64,000 nt of DNA, from positions 5,582,501 to 5,646,500 of the forward strand of contig NC_061456.1 in the NCBI RefSeq assembly GCF_022581195.2, in the 5' to 3' direction. The DNA comes from Helicoverpa zea. Taxonomy: Eukaryota; Arthropoda; Insecta; Lepidoptera; Noctuidae. Made by a program: the position numbers and the translations under genes. The notes under the pieces are model-generated. The model saw nothing but the letters and a program-made list of their open reading frames with translations. It was not told the origin of the DNA and did not search any database. Position 1 is the first letter of the stretch, and every line of letters starts with the position of its first letter. This document shows positions 11,490 through 22,600 of the stretch, piece by piece.

Positions 11490-11880
11490 AAGTAGTGGTG
11501 ACCTAGTGTTTAGAGAACCAATCTCTCAAGTATGAGTGTGTGACTGCGATTACAGGTCTGGCAAGTACTTGCTAATGCAACTTTTCTTAGTTCGTATGTA
11601 CTTTCTTAGAATATTTTGGACACCAATGACCGGTTTTTGGAGGAGCTGTCATTTCTAGTGTGTCCCGGCTGTCAATGAACATCCTCGGCAGTCGTTATGG
11701 GCAGTCAGAAGCCAGTAAGTGTGACCAGTTTTACCAAGAGGTATTGGGTTGAGCGGGTAACCGGGTTGTGGAGGTCCGATAGGCAGTCGTTTCTTGTCAA
11801 ACACTGGTACTCAGTTGCATCGAAGCCGACCTTAACATAGTTGGGGAAAAGGCTCTTGAAGTAATAACAATAATAACAAT
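11490..11880 (+). mobile_element. Old full-length tRNA-derived SINE (copy 1)
   Basis: This aligns along its whole length with the reverse complement of the SINE at 54425-54811. The tRNA-like head runs from GTGACCTAGTG (decayed A box near 11499-11510) through ACTGCGATTACAGG (decayed B box near 11546-11556) to GGCAAGTACTTGCTAATGCA. The body includes TTGGACACCAATGACC, GGCAGTCGTTATGGGCAGTC, GATAGGCAGTCG and AAGCCGACCTTAACATAG, ending GGAAAAGGCTC. The 3' end runs into TAATAACAATAATAACAAT in place of the usual GATGATG tail. AATAACAA occurs on both flanks and may be the target duplication. The mutated promoter boxes and many substitutions mark an old insertion. Confidence 0.8.
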
Positions 11881-12640
11881 GAGATTTAACGCAACAAAGT
11901 CGGAGAGCTCGTGATGTCACGTCTATGTAAAATTTGTGCTAAGAAGTGACTTAATACAAAATTCAAGCGTTTTGTATCTTCCTTGTTCTTTGTTTGTGAA
12001 AGAAAAAAAAACAATACTTGTCCATTATTTTAGGGTTATCTAAAAGACGGACTATTACTTTCTTTGATTCACCATGCTTATTTTGTATAATTTGTATCAG
12101 TAAACGTGTCCGACTCGCGAGACAATGAGTAGCATATTCTTTACTTGAGAAGTTCTCTAGACATATGGATGTAGATGCGTAAATATGCCAATGACGGAAG
12201 CGCGCTTCGCGATCCGATGAGATTTCCTCGGAGCAAGTAGCAGACTGATGTTCTCGAACAGCATCAAGTCCTTCCAAACGCTCTTCGGTATATCTTTGGG
12301 ATCTTATGATTCTCTCCCTAAGAACATTGGAAAAGATTCGACCCATGGTAATAGTTTTATTGTGAAGAAGATACCTGATCAATTAAAATCTAGCTGACTG
12401 CCCCCTCGCCCCCCGCGGTACTGAGTAGGCTACCCTGTCACGAAGATAAATGAAAAAGAATACAACACTCAAATAGCATTAAAACTCGAACATTCATTCT
12501 ATAAAGTTTTGTAGTAAAAGAGTAAAATTGACGATGATATACCATCACCATTGAAAGTCTGTCCTAAACTATTACCGCCTTCACTGCTTGGAGGTACTTC
12601 CAGCTTATTATATCACTATACAGTGAAATTAGAGATAGCT
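11881..12640. other. Non-coding stretch with an unrecognised minus-strand frame
   Basis: The frame 11963-12382 (minus, 139 codons) is the longest here and has a polar, Arg/Glu-rich stretch (RERIIRSQRYTEERLEGLDA), but I recognise no family and see no splice or promoter support. A short GC-rich run, CCCCCTCGCCCCCCGCGG, lies at about 12401-12418, just upstream of the minisatellite, and may be part of the same repeat. Confidence 0.35.
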
Positions 12641-12644
12641 TTCA

Positions 12645-13268
12645 TTTCCACATCAGTTATTTCTGATCTTCGATTCTCATAAGTCAACAGAAAATATACA
12701 TCAGATCGAACAACTTTTGCTAAAACGTCATTTCAAGTGTAGTAGGGCACTTGGAGTTCAACTTGAGATGTTTTAGATCTTCGATTTTTGTAAGTCAACA
12801 GAGAGTGCTCATCAGATTGAACAACTTTTGCTAAAACGGTATTCCTATGTATGCTATTGTGTAACTGGGCTCTTGAAGTTCCACATCAGGTGTTCCAGAT
12901 CTTCAATTTTTATAAGTCAATAGAGAGTGCTTATCAGATAGAACAACTTTTGCTAAAACGTCATACCCGTATATGCTACAGAGTAGCTGGGCTCTTGGGG
13001 TTCCACACCAGGTGTTTTAGATCTTCATTTTTTATAAGTCAACAGAGAGTGCTTATCAGATAGAACAACTTTTGCTAAAACGTCATACCCGTATATGCTA
13101 CAGTGTAGCTGGGCTCTTGGGGTTCCACATCAGGTGTTCCAGATCTTCAAATTTATTCTCTCAACCGAGAATGCTCATCACGTGGAACAATTTTTGCCAT
13201 GGCACCATTTTTGTATCTCTTATAGTTTTGTTGATCTGTTGCAGTTCTGCACCAGGTCTTCAAGTTTT
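12645..13268 (+). repeat. 122-bp minisatellite, about five units
   Basis: The landmark CAGAT(A/C/T)GAACAACTTTTGC recurs at 12702, 12813, 12935 and 13057, with a decayed CACGTGGAACAATTTTTGC at 13179; spacing is 111, then 122, 122 and 122. Each unit also carries GCTGGGCTCTTGGGGTTCCA, GTGTTCCAGATCTTC and AAGTCAACAGAGAGTGCT. The two central units are nearly identical; the outer ones are diverged, the usual pattern of unequal exchange. Because 122 is not a multiple of 3, the frames that run through it are shadows. Confidence 0.9.
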
Positions 13269-13269
13269 G

Positions 13270-13535
13270 AAGATAAATTATAGCCTATATGTTGCCCAGA
13301 CATTATACCGATACAACAAAGAAAAAATCATTGAAATCCGTCCAGTAGTTCCGAAGATTAGCGTGTACAAACAAACAGACATACAGACATACAGACATAC
13401 AGACAAACAGACAGATTTTTTTTTTGGATTTGTGCTCGATTACTGTTTCTGAACTCCACTCAATTATAATTTTTTTATTATATTCAATGTACAGACAAAG
13501 TTTTTTTACAGATTTATTATATGTATAGATATGTA
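13270..13535 (+). mobile_element. LINE/SINE-like 3' tail joined to the minisatellite
   Basis: Immediately after the minisatellite comes TAGCCTATATGTTGCCC, then GAAATCCGTCCAGTAGTTCC and GATTAGCGTGTACAAACAAA, the same sequence order as in the repeat copies at 25943 and 39851. A microsatellite of ACAGACAT-type units lies at 13373-13412, then a T-run and TATATGTATAGAT near 13519. I infer that minisatellite and tail belong to one non-autonomous element. Confidence 0.7.
13373..13412 (+). repeat. (ACATACAG)n-type microsatellite
   Basis: Three to four imperfect octamer units of the CAGACATA type inside the retroelement tail. Confidence 0.85.
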
Positions 13536-13540
13536 TAAGA

Positions 13541-16500
13541 ATCTATTGTTTTCACTAGTCTTGTAAAGCCGTAGAAGGGTTTCAGACACAGTTGGTGTAT
13601 GTGTTCAAATGTGGTCTGAGGTGACGATTATTACCAGGAATAATTTGTTTAAGTATTTGATTGCACTTTAATCGCTTTACTTAACAACTAAGTGACAATT
13701 TAGTAGGTAAAAAAAGTAAAACATGCGAGTTAAGAATCTCCTTTTTTTTGGGAAGATTAAGAAAGAAATAAAGCGTATTCTAATATCTGTTATTTGTGTT
13801 TGAACGGCTGAGTCACGGCGCGCTAAAGCGGCATGCTCGATATTTCAGTAGCAGCACTAGTATGCGTAGACACGTACTTACACATTGTTCTCGTTGCAGT
13901 TATAAGCCAGTTGACACAGAGGATTCACTCCCTCGCTCTTCTTTAATTTCTGCGACACGCAAACATTGCTTTAATTGTAGGTAGTCGTTTTTCAGACGAG
14001 CTTAACGTGGAAGTTTGTGTCGTACATGAAATTGGAGTCGGGTTTTCCTTTTGAAACGAAGTAAGGAAATATGATGACTACAGTATTGTAAGTAGGAAAA
14101 AATCGAAAATACATGCTTGAGTACGAATATGACAAGGAAAGAGGTAGGATGTTGAAATACTCTTGCGGCGACCCAGAGGGAAGTGCGAAACATCCAGCTT
14201 TGGCACACGTCAATTACCTTTGCCGTTAGTCGCCAAGCGTCAACCCCACTCTCACCCTACGCTCACGGGCCACTGCCTAACACGGATAAAAGGATAAAAC
14301 ATACAAAAGAGATTCCATAAAAAATTAAAGAACCTACATTTCATGACACGAAAAGGGGCCACAATACGTCACCAAAGAGCTGATCCCATGTCCAATCCAT
14401 CCTTTATTCTCTGAAAAACGCCTTGCACCGGTCGATGAGGTGATAGTTGGAACTGATACTGACGTCAACCGTATAGAATATCATACTTGTGTCTTTAGGA
14501 CACAAATAAATTGCTTTGAGTGACACAATACAGATACGCTTAATTAAATTGCCAAAATACTTTAATAAGAGTACTGGATATAAAAAAGAAAAAATACAAA
14601 AGAGCCAGATAATCATATGCTTACGTCTCAAACAGAATAAGCACAAACATAAGAAAGGGCTCAAAACAAAATAGCATCAATAAATGTAGACATCTATATA
14701 CCAGTCATGTATGGTGGGCGTCTCCACAAAGCCATACTCTGTTTGAATGCGTCGTTTGTTTTACTCTACGAGGAAAGTTTAAATGTGCCACATCTTCTAA
14801 TTACGTCCGATCATTTCTGAACCCTTGTGGGTAAGGCGAGGCTTAAAAGTTGTGTTTGTTATATATACGACCCGAATTGCTGCGACATTGACGTTAAGGC
14901 GCTACCACACTTGTTACTACCGAACTTTGTAACGTTAATTTTATATAGTGAAACTTCAGTTTATGAAATTAACATACTAAACTTTAGCCGTGAAATTATT
15001 GTATGAACAGGAATTCAATATACATATGTATCTTCGAAGTTATATAGATATACCATAGTGGGAAATGTTGTGAATTTATTTCGAGCTTTATATTCGGAAG
15101 AGCAGTTTGCAGGAAGAATATCTAGTAGTTTCATCATTTTGTAAGCGTAAAAGAACTTCTGCGGGTTGGAGCCGAACGTGTTCGAGTAAACATTTCAATT
15201 GAATCTTATTATTTAACTTTATATTGCCTATTTATTTTAGTTGCCCTTTTAAGTTGTATTTTTGTTTTAAGGCAGTTTTATTTTGTGAGTATCGCCTGAT
15301 ACAAACTTTAGTACTGGACAAATTGATGGATGCTACTGACGATGATTATATTAATTGTTAATTTGTTCGGATCTGCACAGATGACTCAGACATTTCTAGG
15401 TTGTAACCTAATAAAGTTTTAAAGTGTTAAATTATATGCAAATGTACATAGTTTCTTTCAGTAACGATTGTCACCACAATCTCGTACTCTGCTTATTCCG
15501 CTGGGAGGCGTGAGCGCGAACGCAAGTACTTGTGGGTTATACAAATCCTCAGCCATTATCATCTTTATAGTACTTGATCCTATGGGATCGTAATGTTTAA
15601 TAATGGCTGTAATATCGCGTCTATATCCTGGCACATATCCGCACTTAGTTATGAACGTGTTACGTTGCCTGGCTTTGCTTACAATATTTTTTTATCATTG
15701 GCACAAATAATACAGGAAAACATATATTTTTTATAAACATACATATATCATGCGAATAAATTGGTTTTGTTTTTAGTAAGTAAATATAGACTAGGTTTAT
15801 TTAATTATATGCAAATATAACAAATTTTGATACAGGAATACAACAGAAAATATGTAGGTACCTTACAGTTCAATAGGTAGGAATTAAAGCTAAAGCAGTT
15901 AATGCATTCCAATTATTGAGAAATAAATATAATTAACAATATTATAAATGTACTTGTTAAGCTGAATAAATGGTAAAAAATAGAACTACATTTAAATAAA
16001 TAATACTCAGAAATAGTAGGTAGGCTAATTTAGGTCACGGTAAACAAGAAAATAAAATATAATCCATGTATTTAGTTCCAACTAAAATTGATTTCATTTC
16101 ATATAATAATAGCGTATCTATTTGTGATGTTACAAACAATTGTGTAACGTTTGAATATAAATTAATAATAAACAACAATACATTGGAAATTCCCGGTTTT
16201 CTAATTTGTTTGTTTTTGTCAGTTGGTATATTAGTTAGGTGAAGTTGTGGGCGAACTCTTTAGTTGTTAGTTATTGAACAAACATTTGTAGGTGACTGTA
16301 GTTTGTATATAATTATGCCGCTGTGTGCCTAGGCCAGACCTTTCTGACGTCATCGAGTACATCATTATTTCTATAAGAAATTATAGTTTAATAGGAGTGT
16401 AAATAAAAGAATTAGTTACCCTGAATGTTAAAAAAAAATCAGCTGTCGATGTTTTAGTTATTCATATCTTGAATAATTTGTACAACTAACCCGGATTTAT

Positions 16501-17598
16501 TTTTCCCGATCGTATCAATGTTGCAGCGAGTGAGTTACAGTATTTACAAACTCGTCACATGAAACAGTCCATCAGAAGTAAATTGCGTTGTGTATCGTCC
16601 CAGTTATGTTCCACATCGTTGTTATCGAAGCGTCGAGAGAATGTAATTGAATGAAAGTGCGACTTGTATTCGATTCCATAATCGATTTCAGCTTAATGGC
16701 TGCGATAATCGAATGTATTTTAAAATGTGATTTTATAATACGAGTCTGTTTGGGCCATAAAATCTTTTGAGATGTCAGTATCAAAAGTTATTTCTGATAG
16801 GCTGACTAATAATAATTAAGTTAGTAACCGAGAGCCTGTTCATTTACCTAACCAATAGACAATCTAGTATTTGACAGGAGCAGTTGCCGTATAATCGCAG
16901 AAATTGATACAATTCAATGAATAGATCCTCATCTTGAAATTCGATGATAGCCGAGAGTACAGCGAATGTAATTGAATCGAAGTACGAGTTGAATTCGTGT
17001 TTAAACTCGATAATCCAGTTAAAGTTGATGAAGCGGTCACGTCGGCTAATTCTTCGAAATATTAATGTAGTTCACGTGGGTGTAATCTGGAGTCGCGGCA
17101 CGTTGCGGGCATTCCGCCTTTGAAATCACTTCCCGGCCCCACTCTCCTCTCTGACAGTGACGTATTGTTGCTCTTCTTTAACATTAATGTAATGGATTTT
17201 GTTTCATGTTGCGGAAGTTATCGCATATTTTACGATCTGCTTAATTTATCCATTAAATTTTTGTTGTTCTTTCTCGGGGTTAGACGGTTTGTTTTTGATG
17301 GGCCGCGAAGTGATCGTGCATATAGAATGAGTAATCAACTGACCTTTCTGCTTTCGTGAAGTTAATTTATTGGATGTAAATTTTTTAAATTGCTTAAGGA
17401 ACATCAGGTAATAAGCTGGTAATAAATATTTTTCAGAATGAATCATCACAGATGGTCTGATGTATCCCAGTTTCCCCGATTTTATAGAGGTAATTCAAAT
17501 ACATTGTAATGATTAAGTCGGTTCAAGTAGCAGTCCGTCGCATAGCTATAGAATACCTCAGTGTGGCCGCAAACAGTGTAGAAGGCAATAAAGCGCTT
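13541..17598. other. AT-rich non-coding stretch
   Basis: No supported gene or recognisable repeat. ORFs are short (86 codons or fewer) and of low-complexity composition. GC rises modestly near 14190-14280. Probably intergenic or intronic. Confidence 0.5.
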
Positions 17599-17601
17599 AA
17601 T

Positions 17602-17674
17602 ATTACCGGCTACTACGTCGCACTTGACGTAACAGCGCTACGCCGTAGCACATTCGTAGCACGCTGCCGGTAAT
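17602..17674. repeat. Short inverted-repeat unit with ATTACCGGC ends
   Basis: ATTACCGGC at 17602-17610 is repeated in inverse orientation as GCCGGTAAT at 17666-17674, enclosing 55 bases rich in TACG/CGTA motifs (GCGCTACGCCGTAGCAC). The interior motif TACGCCGTAGC also occurs in the GC-rich block near 46640, so this may be a tiny foldback element shared between the two sites. Confidence 0.55.
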
Positions 17675-19477
17675 GTGGCAATTTCGTTTCTAGAAATAAC
17701 ATAATCATTTGCATAGTCGGGTTCTATAGAGTTACTGATTGAAATCTATGAACAAATAATTAAATATTCCAGGCATATTCCAGGTACACACGCTGCAGAA
17801 ATAATAACATTCATTTTGATAAAATGGAATTTTCTAGAAAAGTCGAGGTCGAGGTGTGTATAAACACAAAGCTTCAGCGTAAAACTTTAAATTCACGTGT
17901 TTCCTGAAACATCTCAACATAATAGCTCGGGTGCTTGAGCAGTAATTCCATTGTGAAGTTACCTACGTTGTGTGCAGGTGGACGTCAGAATGCGTCTTGC
18001 TTTGTGTAACACACCACCTGAAAATCTTTAACGGAGTGTTGCTAAGAGGTGCCTTGTGAATATACTGGCTAATACCTAATATCCATGTATGGCCTTTCAT
18101 ATACTCAAAGGCTTATGCATGCCTTCACTTGCATATTTTACATAGTCGTGCCATCCGAGAGTGACCTCTTAAGGTAAATTTTAAATTGCTTTTAAAGAAA
18201 AGCTTTCTTAACGTTTCTTTGTCTTATTAAAGATAAATATACTGTTTTTCTAATAATACGCCGCTCAAAGCTAATTTATGTTCCTAAAATAGGTGTAATC
18301 AAGTCCAACACGCCGTAACAACAATGTAGGAAGCTTTCATCACAATTCACTGTAATAAGCTAGGGAGGCAAATTACACTTCTTGAACGTGTGTACAAATT
18401 GTGCGGAGGCGAAATGAGAGGCAAATCCGTTTTAAACCGCAGTAGACGGGCCAGGACGCGCAGAGCTCTCGATCCGTCACGCGTCGCGCAAACTTAATCC
18501 CTCATCAAATCCAGATTAATTAAACTGGAGCCGACCACGATCCCAGCCAAGCCACTCACGCATATTGTAACACATGTGTAAACCGAGCCCCGCCACCACA
18601 TTCTTACCGTTCACCTTATCTACTCGTACAATTACATTGTCTTGTTAACGCACTCCTCAACAAATAATGCTTCTAACCAGGAAACAAATTGTTTCCTCGA
18701 ACCGTGTTTGCGTGTAAACCCAGACAAAATGTGACAACTTCATTCATACATATTTTATGAGAGGATTTTGGTTTTTTAAATATTTCTTAAAAGTTCCATC
18801 AAGTTGGTTAAGCGGCTGTCACGTCAAGAGTTTCTTAAAAAAAAGGATACAGCAAAAGCGGCGCCGAAAGATTAACAAGCATTCGGAGCGGAGTGTACGT
18901 AATACAATCAAAAGTTTTGATGAATTTCTCGAAAACTGTCTTTGTTTCCCCTTTCTGTCCAAGTTAAATAATAAAATCCACGGACTCTCCATCTGAGTCT
19001 TGTAAGAACTTAGTCTAGAAAAGTTACGCGAACAAAAAGTTATATTTTAAACACCTAACCAGGTACGAACGACGTGTAACTTGATCCCTACACCGATTTT
19101 TACTTAGCTCATACTTTTTACACTTGTCCAGACTGTCGGAGATCTTTATATCTATTGTCATAAAGAATCGTAACGTACCGCAAAAATACAACTTATTTGA
19201 CTTAGCACTTTTTCTAAACTATGCAAGTATGGAATACTTCCAATTTGAAAGTTGACATGTGTAAGAATTCAAAAGCTTACAATAAATCGAAACCTGTCAG
19301 CTAATGTCACGCCAATGTTGTATTGAATTCTACTTTGTAAATATCCTGCAAGAAACATACCCTTAAAAACTTTACAGAACTTCTCATTATTTATATTCAA
19401 TTTATTGGTAAATAAAGGAAAGAGCAAACATACTTCTGAAGTCGTTTGTTCAAAGATTGATGCGAGTTATTTTTTAA
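17675..19477. other. Non-coding stretch with a conserved-looking GC-rich patch
   Basis: No supported gene. About 18410-18600 is richer in G+C and contains the near-palindrome CCAGATTAATTAAACTGG (near 18510-18527), whose TTAATTAA core resembles a homeodomain site. It might be an enhancer, but nothing here proves this. Confidence 0.4.
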
Positions 19478-19520
19478 GGTTGCTATAAAATGAAGTTCAT
19501 GTCTGGTGATTTATGTGATG

Positions 19521-19642
19521 GCAGTGAGCGATGCGGTGGCCATCTGCGGAGACAGCGGGCGCGACGACGAGCGCCGGCCGCCACCGGCCGGTGCCACCGC
19601 CCGGCGAGAACGAATCACGGAGCCTTCCCAAACACACGACAG
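19521..19642 (+). CDS. Candidate coding exon, unknown protein
   Basis: A strongly GC-rich block in AT-rich surroundings. From the ATG at 19521 it reads MAVSDAVAICGDSGRDDERR, continues through a Pro/Ala/Arg-rich stretch, and ends ...EPSQTHDR at a CAG|GTACTC splice-donor-like site (intron would start at 19643). An ATG at 19491 or an upstream acceptor (TTATTTTTTAAG near 19478) could begin the exon instead. On the other strand, CTGTCTCCGCAG would also make a good acceptor, so strand is uncertain. I recognise no family. It could equally be a non-coding CpG-rich first exon. Confidence 0.3.
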
Positions 19643-22600
19643 GTACTCTTACCCCCTATTTTCATACGAACAAGGGTTCATCCACGGATCAACGTGAAGA
19701 ATTTATTGAGACTGTTTACGCAAGAAAGGAAATAAGCGATGTTAGGTTTCCTTTCTATATTTCATTTTTAAATTCACCTCGTGTTACATGGGATTTTTGT
19801 GACAGTATATCGCTTTGGTGCGGATTGTCATTGGCTTCACAGGTTTAATTAATTTCAATGTTGACTTTTTTCATTTGATGCTTGTTGACCTTTACCTTTT
19901 CCTTGGGCTTTTAATTTTATGCTCATCACTTCTGCTTCTAAGCGATAATAAATAAAGTTAAATATAGTTCACAAAAGTATGTAGTCACAGAGCTACAGTA
20001 AACCATTAATTAAACATTTACTTACATATTTCAACAAGCAGTACATCGAAGTCTAATACAGATACAGTTATAAACATAGAAAAGTTATTACAATAACTAA
20101 TATCAATCTACATAATATGTTGATATCTACCTCACTGATCGTGCAATCAAAGCTTATGGAAGATTCCCCATAAAATTTTACGAGAAGCATTATAGAGCTG
20201 GAATAAGCTGAATGGTACGTATGTAACAAACCATAATATCTGTAATTCGAGCTATGTACTCGCGTTGTGTATACATATGAATAATAATACCGATACTGAG
20301 TATTTTGTCGTAACAGTAAAGATTTTAGTGCTAGCGTATGTAGAATTACGAATAGTGTAATCGAATCAATCCGAACTCAATTAAGAGTTTTAACAGAGCA
20401 AACCAAGATAATTGCGGTAAGTTTTGGTTGAAGTCAGGAGTAGACTAACGTAATCTTAGAAGTTGTGTGGAGCGTTCTCGTGAAAGTGTAGTATCAGCTG
20501 AATGGCGGCCAGCGGGGATCCTTCTGGGGAACAAATTAAACCCTATTCAGTCGCTCGCCTGCTTACGTACAGATGTGAGATACGATCGTATCTAGTACCT
20601 AATAACCGACCGCGGTATCCGCCATGTCATGGAATGTTTTCTGCGTGATCACTATATTTTCATGTCCATTTCTATTAAATAAAATCAATCTATAGATTAG
20701 ATTTTTCACGTTGAAATTATACCGTCTTTTTTGAAATTGTTTTTCTATTCTACTATGTTTTTACTCTTTGTTAAAATTATGATTTCGGCACACTAGTATT
20801 TTACATACATAAATAATTTTTAGACTTCTATTACCTTTGTTTAGATTTTTGAGTTTATTTCTTTGTATTTGGTTATAATATAATATGTATTATAATATGT
20901 ATCATGTGTATGGCCCACTTTCCGTAAACATATCTGGATATTTAAACTGAAGTTAGGCGGAGGAAACAATGCAAGGCAATAATGAAATGCAAGTAGAACA
21001 CTGAAAAACCCTCGCGCCATTCTAGATGTATTAACGGAACGGTGAGAATTGAGTTAGCTTGTAGATTCTCACCACGTTCGTTCGCCTTCATTCACGCGAC
21101 TCTAACGGCGTAGATAATAGAGGCTTACTGCGCACTTTACTCCGCCATACCTACAGCAATAACTCTCCCCGAGTAGTTTTCACGCGAAAAGTAAAAGACG
21201 AGATCGAGGGAATCGACCTGTGGACGATACCAAAAAAGTTTTGACGGGGCTTTTTATGAACTTTCATAACGGAACATTTAACGAGGGCTGGGCGATGACG
21301 GCAGTCCTTTGCCCCGCCGTCCTTAAAGACGTAAAAAGTTAAACTTTGCGATTATTGTTTAAGTTGGGCGCACTGTCCATTGAGGCGTGTCCTCATAGAC
21401 CGCGTTATATCAGACGCTTGGACGCGGAAGTCGAGCCACTTCTTCATCTCTCCTTTGTTGTAACATGTTTTATGATTTCTCCCTTTGAAATAAGTATTCT
21501 TTTCACATTATACTTTTGTACTATGCCTTTACAAATCCTATTTTACTCAGACTATTAGCGTTTCTCTTGTGCACAGTTCTATTTTGTGAAACTTAACTTT
21601 TTGAAGTAAGTAAGTATTTTAGTTTGTTTTGAAGCATTTTATGTGAAAAACACAATTTTAAGGTTCATATCGCAAGATTTTAATTCCATTTAATGGCTTC
21701 GGAATCCATAAAAGTATTCACTTCGCTCCTATGTCAACTGAGTGAAACCTATTATCCTCAAGTAGGATATATTTGGCCTTAAACGTAATCAAAATGGCGC
21801 GCGGTGGATTTGAGAACTGATCCAAGACCACTATTTCCCGAGAAGGTATTTATAATGGGAATGTACATGTTCGCTGTCTGTTCGGCGGCGTTCCTCTATC
21901 GTTTTCATGAACAGCATACCGAGATCCATCACCAAACCGCCGCTCAGATTGAGCTGTCAATTACGTCACTGCTTTTCCACCCTTAATCTGTCATCTAGAC
22001 ACCAATTAAGGGGAAAACTGCCATCACGAGGAGTAGGAATAATTTATCTTTCAGAAAATAAACCTCAATGCGAAAAAGTACATCTACCAAAAATATTGCT
22101 GAAATACAAACAGAAATCAGCGCAATATATAAAATGTAGCGCAATTACTATTCTGACATAATTATTATAGTACGTTTGTTACAACCACAATGTGGTAGCG
22201 AGTATCATTACTAAAACACGCCCAATATTTCTGTTATTCTTCTGATTTTCATTATAATACGAGACAGGGGTATGAATCGGTATGTATGTATGGCACATTT
22301 GTTACTGTCATAGTAAATATAACGTAAATAAAGAGATATGTTACCTTTCCTCAGTCGTTTGGGATTAAGCCAAGTCGAGTCCGTTGACAAAGACAGGACT
22401 GTTGTGTTGTCACGCAGAGCTCGCGTTCACGAATAACCGTACCTATTGGTAGGTAGGGAAGCGTGAAATTCTGGAATCGAATGTACGTCGCGTCGTGTTT
22501 CAGAGCGGTTGTGAAAGTACGGGACTTCACTTGATGGGCCCGTCTCCGCTGCAGATTGCACTTATTCTTGGGACAACCTTCTAAAACGTGCGGAGTGCAT

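Noticed and set aside
11963..12382. 139-codon minus-strand frame
   Set aside because: Somewhat polar and helix-like, but no family, promoter or splice context; kept only as a note in the stretch description.
12645..13268. Tandem array considered as a CRISPR-like array
   Set aside because: The whole 122-bp unit repeats, with no unique spacers between short direct repeats, and the DNA is eukaryotic.
13072..13452. 126-codon plus-strand frame and its overlapping neighbours
   Set aside because: It crosses the 122-bp minisatellite and the microsatellite tail; the repeated peptide is a by-product of the tandem units.
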